Part shown: piece by piece, positions 17,704 to 25,187 of the stretch
How positions within the stretch are numbered: position 1 is the stretch's first letter
How the letters are laid out: each line of letters opens with the position of its first letter
DNA from: CAVQGZ01 sp964356295
GTDB lineage: Bacteria; Actinomycetota; Actinomycetes; Jiangellales; Jiangellaceae
Direction of reading: 5' to 3'
NCBI GenBank assembly: GCA_964356295.1
Contig: CAYHHE010000008.1
Coordinates: 1-49,577 of the forward strand
Length of the DNA: 49,577 nt
Notes under the pieces: model-generated
Seen by the model: the letters and a program-made list of their open reading frames with translations, nothing else
Told to the model about the DNA's origin: nothing
The model's database searches: none
Made by a program: the position numbers and the translations under genes

Positions 17704-19017
17704 TCAACCGGGCTCCGTGGGCCCGGCCGGCGCGTACGGCGCGAGTGCGACCTCGGCGCGCAGCGCTGCGGGCAACGGCTGGTCGCGGTCGCTGACGGCC
17801 AGCAGGCCCAGGGTGGACTCGCGGTCCAGGCCGCCGTGGGTGCCTTCCAGCCGACCCCCTCGCACGGATGCGCCGAGCAGCGCTGAGCGCCATCCCACCG
17901 CCCAGGAGGGGTCCAGCGACACGAGCACGTCGGCCCGGTTGCGCACCCGGTCGCCGGTGAGCGCATCGACGAGGCGTCGCAGCGGGTCCGGGAAGTCCGC
18001 ACCTGCAGTGGCGGCGAGCCAGTCGTCGTCGCGGGCGTAGCCCTCGTCGTCCAGCGCCCCCCGGACGGCGAGAGCCGCCCGAGGCCCAGCCAGCCCGAGC
18101 ACATCGCCGGCCCGGTCGTGCGCTGCCAGGAGCAGCCCGTCGACCTGCCGTCGCCACCGCACGGTGCAGGCACCTGCGCGGCCCACCACGTCGACCCGGT
18201 CTGGCGCGGGAGCCCAGGCGGCGAGGTCCACCGCCGGGTGCGCGGCCACCGCCTGCGCCGCCGGCGCCGCTCGAGCCGGGTCGGCGAGGAACAGCACCGC
18301 CATGTTGATCAGCCCGAACTCGGGCAGCACCACGTCGTCCGGGCCTTCGAGCTGCGCCGAAGGCCGCAAGCCGGCGCGTTGCAGCAGCCGCGGCAGCCCT
18401 ACGGCGTGGTGGATCTTGTGCCGACCGCAGCCGTGGTCGGAGAACAGCACGACCCGCAGCGCCCAGCCGCGGGCGGCCAGGTGCCGGGCCCGTAGGTCGG
18501 CCAGTCTCTGGTCCAGGTGCAGCAGGTACGTCAGCGCCGCCGCGTCGTCGGCCAGGTGCATCAGCCCGTCGGTGGCCCCGATGTAGGCCACGAGCGGGTC
18601 GAGGTCGGTGACGAGCAGGTCGCGCTCGACCTCGTCGAGCTCGAGTCGTGCTGCGCCTCGCGGGGAGACGTAGTTGGCGATCTTGGTGACCAGGCTGCGG
18701 TGTGGGGAGTCCAGCAGCTCCCCCCAGGGGGGCACGTCGTGCCGGTAGGTGAGCGGGTCGGCGCCCACCGTGCGGTTGGCCGCCCGGTCGAAGTAGCGGA
18801 TCTCGTACCCGTCGGACGGCGGCACTCCGAACGGCGCGAACAGCGCCGCGAAGCCGACGTGGGTCACCGTGGGGAACGGTGCGACCAGCGCCGCCGGGCC
18901 GCCCCAGCCGGCGAACGCTCCCCTGCCCGCCGCCGCCCGTGCGATGCGGAACGGGACCGCGTCCACCGCGAGCAGCAGCGTCCGCGGTGACCTCCCCGAG
19001 TTCGACGAGGCAGGCAC
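17704..19017 (-). CDS. Alkaline-phosphatase-superfamily protein (nucleotide pyrophosphatase/phosphodiesterase type)
   Basis: This ~437-residue protein has the metal-site pattern of the type I phosphodiesterase/NPP branch: LLLAVDAVPF (Asp ligand), PFPTVTHVGFAAL with the likely nucleophile Thr, ATDGLMHLAD (Asp and His ligands) and LFSDHGCGRHKIHH (Asp-His and a further His). It should hydrolyse a phosphate ester or diester; the substrate is unknown. With the start at GTG 19017 there is no signal peptide, so it is cytoplasmic. The frame is open upstream to 19254, but that part overlaps the divergent gene and is low-complexity, so I reject it. Confidence 0.75.
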   Translation of the reverse strand: MPASSNSGRSPRTLLLAVDAVPFRIARAAAGRGAFAGWGGPAALVAPFPTVTHVGFAALFAPFGVPPSDGYEIRYFDRAANRTVGADPLTYRHDVPPWGELLDSPHRSLVTKIANYVSPRGAARLELDEVERDLLVTDLDPLVAYIGATDGLMHLADDAAALTYLLHLDQRLADLRARHLAARGWALRVVLFSDHGCGRHKIHHAVGLPRLLQRAGLRPSAQLEGPDDVVLPEFGLINMAVLFLADPARAAPAAQAVAAHPAVDLAAWAPAPDRVDVVGRAGACTVRWRRQVDGLLLAAHDRAGDVLGLAGPRAALAVRGALDDEGYARDDDWLAATAGADFPDPLRRLVDALTGDRVRNRADVLVSLDPSWAVGWRSALLGASVRGGRLEGTHGGLDRESTLGLLAVSDRDQPLPAALRAEVALAPYAPAGPTEPG

Positions 19018-19102
19018 CCCTGCACGGTAGGACGACGGGCCGGTGTCGGCCGGAGGCGAACGGCACTGGTCGAAAGACGGCGGCTCGAGTGACGCTTCGA
19101 GG

Positions 19103-19888
19103 GTGAGCGACGGGGGCGGCCTGAGCGTCCTGAGCATCAACCTCTGGCACGACTGGCCCCGCCACCGGCGCTGGCGGGAGAGGCTGGAGTCGGTGGCCCG
19201 GCTCGTGGAGGACCAGGGCGCCGACGTCGTGCTGCTGCAGGAGGTGGCGCGCACCCGCCGGGTGGCCGCCGACCAGTGGCTCGCCGAGCGGCTGGGCCTG
19301 CACGCCGCCTACCAGCGGGCGAACGGCGACATCGCCAGGATCGGCTTCGAGGAGGGCGTGGCGGTGCTGTCCCGGTTCCCGCTCGGCTCAGGGCAGGGAC
19401 GCCGACTCAGCGCCGGACGCAACCCCCTCGTCCGCCGGGTCGCCCTGGCCGCCCACGTGCAGGCGCCTGACGGCCCGGTGCTCGCGGTGTCGGCCCACCT
19501 CGGGCTGCTGGCTGCCCACAACGCCGGTCAGATCGCCGCACTGCGCGCCTGGGTGGCCTCGGTATCCGGCGGCGAGGTGGCCGTGGTCGGTGGGGACTTC
19601 AACGCACCCGAGCACCGACGAGAGATCGCCCACACCCGGCACCAGTGGACAGACACCTTTCGGCAGCGGCACCCCGCAGGCCCTGCCCCGACCCATCACC
19701 GCCGGCGACCCTGGCGGCGGCAGGTGCTCGCCCGCCGCCTCGACTACGTCTTCGTCCAGCAGCCGCCCGGCATCCGGTGGCTGGTCACCGACGCCGGCCA
19801 CCTCGACGCCCCGGACGGGCCGCACTCCGACCACCGGGCCGTCCTGGCTCGCCTGCGGCCCGTGGTGAGGCCCGGCGAGGTCCAGTAG
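19103..19888 (+). CDS. Endonuclease/exonuclease/phosphatase (EEP) family hydrolase
   Basis: This ~261-residue Mg2+-dependent hydrolase shows the family signatures in order: LSINLWH (Asn), VVLLQEV (catalytic Glu), VSAHLGLL (His), VVGGDFNAP (Asp and Asn), and GPHSDHRAVLA (Asp-His). The substrate could be DNA, a phospholipid head group or an inositol phosphate; nothing visible decides this. The GTG at 19103 gives a compact N-terminus before the first strand; GTG at 19043 (281 residues) is possible. It diverges from the phosphatase-like gene, and the two phosphoesterases may share a control region around 19018-19102. Confidence 0.82.
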   Translation: MSDGGGLSVLSINLWHDWPRHRRWRERLESVARLVEDQGADVVLLQEVARTRRVAADQWLAERLGLHAAYQRANGDIARIGFEEGVAVLSRFPLGSGQGRRLSAGRNPLVRRVALAAHVQAPDGPVLAVSAHLGLLAAHNAGQIAALRAWVASVSGGEVAVVGGDFNAPEHRREIAHTRHQWTDTFRQRHPAGPAPTHHRRRPWRRQVLARRLDYVFVQQPPGIRWLVTDAGHLDAPDGPHSDHRAVLARLRPVVRPGEVQ

Positions 19889-19891
19889 GTT
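19886..19891 (+). promoter_or_regulatory. Orphan leaderless-type -10 (TAGGTT)
   Basis: TAGGTT, whose TAG is the stop codon of the EEP gene, lies six bases before a GTG at 19898. That GTG opens only ~44 codons, which run antisense into the 3' end of the P-type ATPase. No recognisable protein results. Confidence 0.3.
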
Positions 19892-19915
19892 CCCCGCGTG
19901 GTGGGACACGTGGTG

Positions 19916-22534
19916 TCAAGCGGTCGGCGCGGTCCGCTGCCCTCCGGCCCGGCGGTGAGCCCGGACAGCCTTCCAGGTGGCGTCAACCAGCAGCAGCACG
20001 CCGGCCGCGGCGACGGCGATCGACCAGCCTAGCGGCCCCGGCGGCGCCTGGCCCAGCACCGCGGCCAGGCCCGTGTAGACCATGAGCAGCGCGACGAGGA
20101 GCTCGGTGGCGCCCGCGACGAGCAGCAGCCGGTTGGTCGTCCAGCCGAGCCGCCACGGCGGCCGGCGGGTGCTGCGGCAGGCGAGGGCGTTCGCCTTCTG
20201 GGCCAGCACGACGGTGAGGAAGTAGGCCCCCGATGCGGCGGCCAGCAACCCGGACGGCGGAGCGGGGTCGCCCGGTAGCCAGCCACCGGCTGCCAGCACT
20301 GCAAGGAACGCCGCGAACGCGGTCAGCGCCTCCGTCGGCCCGAGCAGGCCGAACGCGCGTAGCGCGGTGACCCTGTCCAGCAGGCGGCCGGTGACCGGGC
20401 CCTGCCGCATGACGGTGGGTCGCGCCGGCTCGCTGCCCAGCGCGACGGCTGACAGGGTGTCGGTGGCCAGGTCGAGCGCGAGGATCTGCAGGACGCCCAG
20501 CGCCAGCGGGATGCGTCCGCCCGACAACGACCACACGACCAGTGGGAACAGCTCGGCCACGTTGTCGGTGAGGTGGTAGGTCAGGAAGCGCCGAACGTTG
20601 CGGAAGGTGGCCCGACCTTGCTCGATCGCCGCGACGATCGTCGCGAAGTTGTCATCGAGCAGTACGAGGTCCGCTGCCTCGCGCGCCACGTCGCTGCCGG
20701 CGCGGCCCATGGCGACGCCGACGTCGGCCTCGCGCAGGGCGGGGGCGTCGTTCACCCCGTCGCCGGTCATGGCGACGACGTGCCCATGGGCCTGCAGCGC
20801 CCGCGCCACCCGTAGCTTGTCCTCGGGTGAGACCCGGGCCAGCACGACGCCGTCGCGGTCGAGCAGCACACCAAGAGCGGCGTCGTCAGCGGGCAGGTCG
20901 TCCCCGACCAGCACGAGCCGACCGTGGTCGAGCAGGCCCACCTCGGCGGCGACGGCGACCGCGGTGCCGGGGTGGTCGCCGGTGACGACGGCGACCCTGA
21001 TGCCGGCGGCCCGACACGTCTCGATCGCGGCGCGCACCTCGGGCCGAGCCGGGTCGAGGAATCCCAGCACGCCGAGCAGCGCCAGGCGCGTCTCGGCATC
21101 CTCGGCCGTGCGGGGCAGCCCGTCCGGCAACGCCCGCCTGGCCACCGCGAGCGTCCGAAGACCCAGGTTGGCGAAGGCGTGCACCTGCTCCCACGCCGCG
21201 GCCACGTCGCCCTCGCATCGGTCGAGGACGGTGTCTGGAGCCCCCTTGACCAGCACGGCACCGTCCACGACGACCGACATGCGCCGGCGTCGCGGGTCGA
21301 ACGGGAACCGGGCCCGCACCGGCTCGTCCTCCCCGGCGACACCCAGCCGGTGGACGAGCGCGTCGATCGCGGCCTCCATCGGGTCGCCGTGCGACGTCCA
21401 TTCCCCGTCGGCCGGGACGACCCGGCCGGTGGAGCAGGCGAGCCCCGCCAGCGCGACCTCGCGCGCCGCCGCCACTGCCCCGGCCTCGCCGTTCACCTGC
21501 CCCTCGGGCCGGTAGCCGTCTCCCTGCACCTCGACCGGGCCCGCGGGTGTCCAGACCCGCACCACCTGCATCTCGTTGCGGGTGAGGGTGCCCGTCTTGT
21601 CGGTGCAGACGTAGGTGACCGAGCCCAACGTCTCCACCGACGTGAGCTCGCGCACCAGCCCCTTGCGTCGAGCCATCCGCTGCGCGCCGATCGCCAGCGC
21701 GAGCGTCACGGTCGGTAGCAGCGCCTCCGGGACGAGCGCCACGGTCACCCCGATGGCGAAGACGAGTCCCACCTGCGGGTCGAGGCCGAGCAGGACGCCC
21801 GTGGCGAAGAAGAGGGCCCCGACGGTCACCGCGATGGTGGCGATCATCCGCACGAGTCGGCGAAGCTCGATCTCCAGCGGCGTCCGCGGGGGCACGGTGT
21901 GCTCGGTGAGCCGCGCTATCGTGGCCAGCCGGGTGTGCTCGCCGGTGGCCGTGACGGTGCCGATGGCCTCGCCCTCGAGGACGAAGCACCCGGCGGCGAG
22001 GTCGGCGCCGTCCGCCGGCCGGTCGGGCACGCTCTCGCCGGTGAGCATCGAGGTGTCGATCTCGAGCGAGAGGCCCTCGTCGAGGCGCAGATCCGCTGGC
22101 ACCCGGTCACCGGCCTCCAGCAGCACGAGGTCCCCGGGCACGAGATCGGTGGCGTCGACGATGTGCCGGTGCCCCTCCCGTACGACGCTGACCACGCGGG
22201 GCAGCAGGTCGCGCAGCTGGTGGGCGGCCCGCTCGGCGCTGCGTTCCTCGGCGAACGCGAAGGCGCCGTTGACCAGCACCACGGCGACGATCGCCACGGC
22301 GAGCGCGGGCAGCCCCGCGAGCAGCGCCAGCACCGCGGCGACCCACAGCATGAGGGCGAAGAAGTGGACCATCTGGTCCAGCAGGTGGCGCCACCACGGC
22401 CGCAGCGGAGGGGCGGGCAGCAGGTTGCGCCCCCACCGCTCCCGGGCCGCCGTCACCTCGTCGCCGGTGAGACCGGGTGGTAGATGCGGGGCCGGGACGC
22501 CGCGGCGTGGGGGGTGGGTCACGACCCCGCTCAC
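19916..22534 (-). CDS. Cation-transporting P-type ATPase (P2-like)
   Basis: This ~872-residue membrane pump contains, in order, an N-terminal cytoplasmic cation-ATPase domain (PPGLTGDEVTAARERWG), two transmembrane helices, the actuator domain (DTSMLTGES), the M4 motif VALVPEALLPTV, the phosphorylation site DKTGTLT with D312, the nucleotide-binding domain, and the hinge TGDGVNDAP near residue 590, followed by four to six C-terminal helices. PEALL rather than PEGLP means the ion cannot be assigned to Ca2+ with confidence. GTG 22534 is chosen because the upstream open frame is low-complexity and overlaps DedA; 22522 and 22546 are alternatives. No strong ribosome site is visible. Confidence 0.88.
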   Translation of the reverse strand: MSGVVTHPPRRGVPAPHLPPGLTGDEVTAARERWGRNLLPAPPLRPWWRHLLDQMVHFFALMLWVAAVLALLAGLPALAVAIVAVVLVNGAFAFAEERSAERAAHQLRDLLPRVVSVVREGHRHIVDATDLVPGDLVLLEAGDRVPADLRLDEGLSLEIDTSMLTGESVPDRPADGADLAAGCFVLEGEAIGTVTATGEHTRLATIARLTEHTVPPRTPLEIELRRLVRMIATIAVTVGALFFATGVLLGLDPQVGLVFAIGVTVALVPEALLPTVTLALAIGAQRMARRKGLVRELTSVETLGSVTYVCTDKTGTLTRNEMQVVRVWTPAGPVEVQGDGYRPEGQVNGEAGAVAAAREVALAGLACSTGRVVPADGEWTSHGDPMEAAIDALVHRLGVAGEDEPVRARFPFDPRRRRMSVVVDGAVLVKGAPDTVLDRCEGDVAAAWEQVHAFANLGLRTLAVARRALPDGLPRTAEDAETRLALLGVLGFLDPARPEVRAAIETCRAAGIRVAVVTGDHPGTAVAVAAEVGLLDHGRLVLVGDDLPADDAALGVLLDRDGVVLARVSPEDKLRVARALQAHGHVVAMTGDGVNDAPALREADVGVAMGRAGSDVAREAADLVLLDDNFATIVAAIEQGRATFRNVRRFLTYHLTDNVAELFPLVVWSLSGGRIPLALGVLQILALDLATDTLSAVALGSEPARPTVMRQGPVTGRLLDRVTALRAFGLLGPTEALTAFAAFLAVLAAGGWLPGDPAPPSGLLAAASGAYFLTVVLAQKANALACRSTRRPPWRLGWTTNRLLLVAGATELLVALLMVYTGLAAVLGQAPPGPLGWSIAVAAAGVLLLVDATWKAVRAHRRAGGQRTAPTA

Positions 22535-22658
22535 GGGGCCGAGCACACTGCAGCGGGCGGTGCCCAGGACAGGGCCGTGCGACCCGGGTCTCCGGGCGAG
22601 CGACCCGCGGGCGGCGCGTACGGCGGGGACCGGGTCGTCCTGCCCGTACCCTGGTGTC
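22535..22658. promoter_or_regulatory. Divergent control region between P-type ATPase and DedA
   Basis: This 124-base gap holds the DedA -10 (22647-22652) and a direct repeat, GCGACCCG, at 22579 and 22600, 21 bases apart. No clear ATPase promoter can be named. Confidence 0.35.
22647..22652 (+). promoter_or_regulatory. -10 element (TACCCT) for leaderless DedA gene
   Basis: TACCCT is six bases before GTG 22659 and nine before ATG 22662. No Shine-Dalgarno is present, so the transcript probably starts at the start codon. Confidence 0.6.
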
Positions 22659-23318
22659 GTGATGCTCACGCAACCGCTCGACTGGCTGGACCCAGAGTCC
22701 CTCATCCAGGCCTTCGGGGCGTTCGCCGTGCTCGGTGTCTGCGCGGTCGTGATCGCCGAGACAGGGCTGCTGGTCGGCTTCTTCCTGCCGGGTGACTCGT
22801 TGCTGTTCACCACCGGGCTGCTGACCGCCACCGGCGTGATCCCCACCCCGATCGCCGTCGTCGCGCTGGCCATCGGCGTCGCCGCATTCGTCGGTGACCA
22901 GATCGGCTACGCGATCGGACGCAAGGCCGGACCGCACGTGTTCAACCGCCCCGATTCTCGGTTGTTCAAGCAGGAGTACGTCGAGCGCACCCAGCACTTC
23001 TACGACACCTACGGGGGGCGCACGGTCGTTCTCGCCCGGTTCGTGCCGATCGTGCGCACGTTCGCGCCTGTCATGGCAGGCGTCGGCACGATGCGTTACC
23101 GCACCTTCGTCACCTACAACCTGGTGGGCGCGGTCGGCTGGGGAGTCGGGGTGACGCTGCTGGGCTACTGGCTGGGCGGCTTCGCCTTCGTCAAGGACAA
23201 CATCGAGTTCATCCTCATCGGGATCGTCGCGGTCTCGGTGGTCCCGGTCGCGCTGGAGGTCCTGCGGGCCCGCAGGCGTCCCCAGGACGTCCCGGTGGCG
23301 GTCACTGAAGAAGTGTGA
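22659..23318 (+). CDS. DedA family membrane protein (VTT/SNARE-associated domain)
   Basis: This ~219-residue protein belongs to the DedA family, some members of which flip undecaprenyl phosphate or phosphatidylethanolamine across the membrane or affect proton homeostasis. Four or five hydrophobic segments are visible. The family motifs are ETGLLVGFFLPGDSLLF near the N-terminus and the re-entrant ARFVPIVRTFAPVMAGVGTMRYRTF, with the functional Arg residues. Leaderless start at GTG 22659, with ATG 22662 one codon on. It precedes TerC in the same direction, but the Mn2+ riboswitch and a probable promoter intervene. Confidence 0.92.
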   Translation: MMLTQPLDWLDPESLIQAFGAFAVLGVCAVVIAETGLLVGFFLPGDSLLFTTGLLTATGVIPTPIAVVALAIGVAAFVGDQIGYAIGRKAGPHVFNRPDSRLFKQEYVERTQHFYDTYGGRTVVLARFVPIVRTFAPVMAGVGTMRYRTFVTYNLVGAVGWGVGVTLLGYWLGGFAFVKDNIEFILIGIVAVSVVPVALEVLRARRRPQDVPVAVTEEV

Positions 23319-23336
23319 TTCACTAATCACCGTTCG

Positions 23337-23438
23337 CGAAGGGGAGTATCCCCACGTGCTCCGTCGTCAGTCCGGCTGCGGCCCGGTGGAGCAGGCCCGC
23401 TGAGGGCCGGGAGAGACCTTCGGTCGTCCGACCGAAGG
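23337..23438 (+). ncRNA. yybP-ykoY (manganese) riboswitch with Shine-Dalgarno-sequestering hairpin
   Basis: The leader has the two conserved strings of this aptamer: AAGGGGAGUA (23339-23348) and GGGAGAGACCUU (23409-23420). P1 would pair 23337-23342 (CGAAGG) with 23417-23422 (CCUUCG). The same 3' strand can instead form a perfect 9-bp hairpin, 23417-23425 with 23430-23438, which buries part of the Shine-Dalgarno AAGGAG (23435-23440) of terC. The two folds exclude each other, which predicts that Mn2+ binding opens the ribosome site (an ON switch). The family is known to control TerC-like genes; the folding here is read by eye. Confidence 0.85.
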
Positions 23439-23446
23439 AGTTGTCC

Positions 23447-24475
23447 GTGACTGTCCCGCTCTGGGTCTGGCTGGCCGTCATCGGGTTCATCCTGGTGATG
23501 CTGGCCCTCGACCTGTTCGCCCACCGCAAGGCCCACGTCATCGGTGTGCGCGAGGCCGCCGTGTGGTCCGCCGTCTGGGTGGCCTTCGGCGTCGGCTTCG
23601 GCGCCATCGTCTGGTCGGTCTGGGGCGCCGAGCTCGGCCAGCAGTACTTCGCCGGCTACCTGATCGAGAAGTCGCTCGCGGTCGACAACGTCTTCATCTG
23701 GGCGATCATCTTCACCTACTTCGCCGTGCCCCGGGAGTACCAGCACCGGGTGCTGTTCCTGGGCGTGCTCGGAGCGCTGGTGTTCCGCGGGGTGTTCATC
23801 GCGGCCGGCTCGGTGCTCATCGCCAGCTTCTCCTGGGTCCTCTACCTGTTCGCCGCGTTCCTGCTGTGGACCGGCTGGCGCATGCTGCGGCAGCGCAACG
23901 AGCACATCGACCCGGAGAAGTCCAAGGCCCTGGCCCTGTTCCGACGCTGGGTGCCGATGACCGAGGCCTACCACGGGCAGAAGTTCCTCGTCCGCAAGGC
24001 CGGTGTCGTCGTGGCGACGCCGCTGCTGGCGGTGCTCGTCCTGGTCGAGGTCACCGACATCATCTTCGCGGTCGACTCGATCCCGGCGATCTTCGCGGTC
24101 ACCAGCGAGCCGTTCCTGGTCTTCACCGCGAACGCCTTCGCGATCCTCGGCCTGCGGGCGATGTACTTCCTGCTCGCCGACCTCATCCACCGCTTCGTCT
24201 ACCTCAAGGCGGGCCTTGCCCTGGTGCTCATCTGGGTCGGCATCAAGATGCTGCTCAAGGTGGACGTGTACTACATCCCCACCACGATCTCCCTGGCGGT
24301 GATCACCACGATCATCACCGTGTCCGTGGTGGCCAGCCTGCGGGCCACCCGGGGCCAGGGACGGCACCAGCCGGACGTCGGCGCGGCGCCGTTCCGGGCG
24401 GCCACGCCGGAGGAGATGGCTGAGGTGGAGCCGGTCTGGGGCCGTCGTCGCCAGCGCCGGACGAACGACGCCTGA
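23447..24475 (+). CDS. TerC family integral membrane protein (probable Mn2+ exporter)
   Basis: This 342-residue protein is a full-length TerC/Alx-type protein with about nine transmembrane segments. Family signatures are EKSLAVDNVFIWAIIFTYF, with the acidic membrane residue, and LVEVTDIIFAVDSIPAIFAVT, then FTANAFAILGLRAMYFLLADLIHRF. Alx/TerC proteins export Mn2+ or help metallate secreted proteins. GTG 23447 is chosen because AAGGAG ends six bases upstream; the TTG at 23441 touches the Shine-Dalgarno and cannot be used. The gene is controlled by the Mn2+ riboswitch before it and followed by a strong hairpin. Confidence 0.93.
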   Translation: MTVPLWVWLAVIGFILVMLALDLFAHRKAHVIGVREAAVWSAVWVAFGVGFGAIVWSVWGAELGQQYFAGYLIEKSLAVDNVFIWAIIFTYFAVPREYQHRVLFLGVLGALVFRGVFIAAGSVLIASFSWVLYLFAAFLLWTGWRMLRQRNEHIDPEKSKALALFRRWVPMTEAYHGQKFLVRKAGVVVATPLLAVLVLVEVTDIIFAVDSIPAIFAVTSEPFLVFTANAFAILGLRAMYFLLADLIHRFVYLKAGLALVLIWVGIKMLLKVDVYYIPTTISLAVITTIITVSVVASLRATRGQGRHQPDVGAAPFRAATPEEMAEVEPVWGRRRQRRTNDA

Positions 24476-24485
24476 CCCGGTAGCC

Positions 24486-24525
24486 GCGGGTGGCAGCGCA
24501 TGGGCGAGAGGCTGCTGCCACCCGC
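24486..24525 (+). terminator. Strong hairpin after terC (probable terminator)
   Basis: A perfect 12-bp stem pairs 24486-24497 (GCGGGTGGCAGC) with 24514-24525 around a 16-base loop, 11 bases after the terC stop. There is no U-tract beyond CTT, as is common for actinobacterial terminators. Between it and 24605 I see nothing else. Confidence 0.7.
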
Positions 24526-24605
24526 CTTGGCGTCTGTGCGGCTGGGACGAGCCGAGCGCCCTGATCATGGACCGTCGAGCGGGCGCACGCGCCAGGTCAG
24601 CACCC

Positions 24606-24611
24606 TAGACT
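24606..24611 (+). promoter_or_regulatory. -10 element (TAGACT) for def
   Basis: TAGACT fits TANNNT and would start a short leader near 24618 that includes the Shine-Dalgarno GAGGAGG (about 24620-24626) before the GTG at 24633. Confidence 0.5.
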
Positions 24612-24632
24612 GAGTGCCTGAGGAGGATCTGC

Positions 24633-25178
24633 GTGGCCATCCAACCCATCCGGCTGTTCGGTGATCCCGTGCTCCGCGAGCGGGCCGAACCCGTGACGAG
24701 TTTCGATGCCGAGCTTCGACGCCTGGTCAAGGACCTCACCGACACCATGATGGACGCACCTGGAGTCGGTCTGGCGGCGCCCCAGCTGGGTGTGGCGTTG
24801 CGGGTGTTCACCTACAACGTCGACGACGTCCTCGGGCACCTGGTCAACCCGGTCCTCGAGCTGTCGCAGGAGGACCAGCTCGGACCAGAGGGGTGCCTGT
24901 CACTACCAGGCCTGGAGTTCGACTGCAGACGGGCCATGCGGGTGGTCGCCAAGGGCCAGAACATGTACGGCGACCCGGTGGTCATCGAGGGGAGCGATCT
25001 GCTGTCTCGCTGCATCCAACACGAGACCGACCACCTCGACGGGGTGCTGTTCATCGACCGCCTGGACACCGCGACCCGCAAAGCCGCGATGAAGGCGATC
25101 CGGGAGGCGGAATGGGCCGGTGCCGCGGCCCCGACGGTCAAGCTGTCCCCGCATCCGACGTTCGGCCGGGCCATGTAG
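24633..25178 (+). CDS. def: Peptide deformylase Def
   Basis: This 181-residue metalloenzyme removes the formyl group from nascent proteins. All three motifs are intact: GVGLAAPQ, EGCLSLPG with the metal ligand C88, and QHETDHLDG with H130, catalytic E131 and H134. The C-terminal extension after the last helix is typical of type I actinobacterial enzymes. GTG start with GAGGAGG upstream. It precedes fmt by nine bases, pairing the enzymes that add and remove the formyl group. Confidence 0.96.
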   Translation: MAIQPIRLFGDPVLRERAEPVTSFDAELRRLVKDLTDTMMDAPGVGLAAPQLGVALRVFTYNVDDVLGHLVNPVLELSQEDQLGPEGCLSLPGLEFDCRRAMRVVAKGQNMYGDPVVIEGSDLLSRCIQHETDHLDGVLFIDRLDTATRKAAMKAIREAEWAGAAAPTVKLSPHPTFGRAM

Positions 25179-25187
25179 GGGCCTGGG

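Noticed and set aside
19018..19254. N-terminal extension of the phosphatase-like protein
   Set aside because: The extension is Ser/Arg-rich, lacks homology and overlaps the divergent EEP gene; GTG 19017 gives a normal start.
22535..22873. N-terminal extension of the P-type ATPase
   Set aside because: The added residues are antisense to DedA and resemble no ATPase N-terminus.
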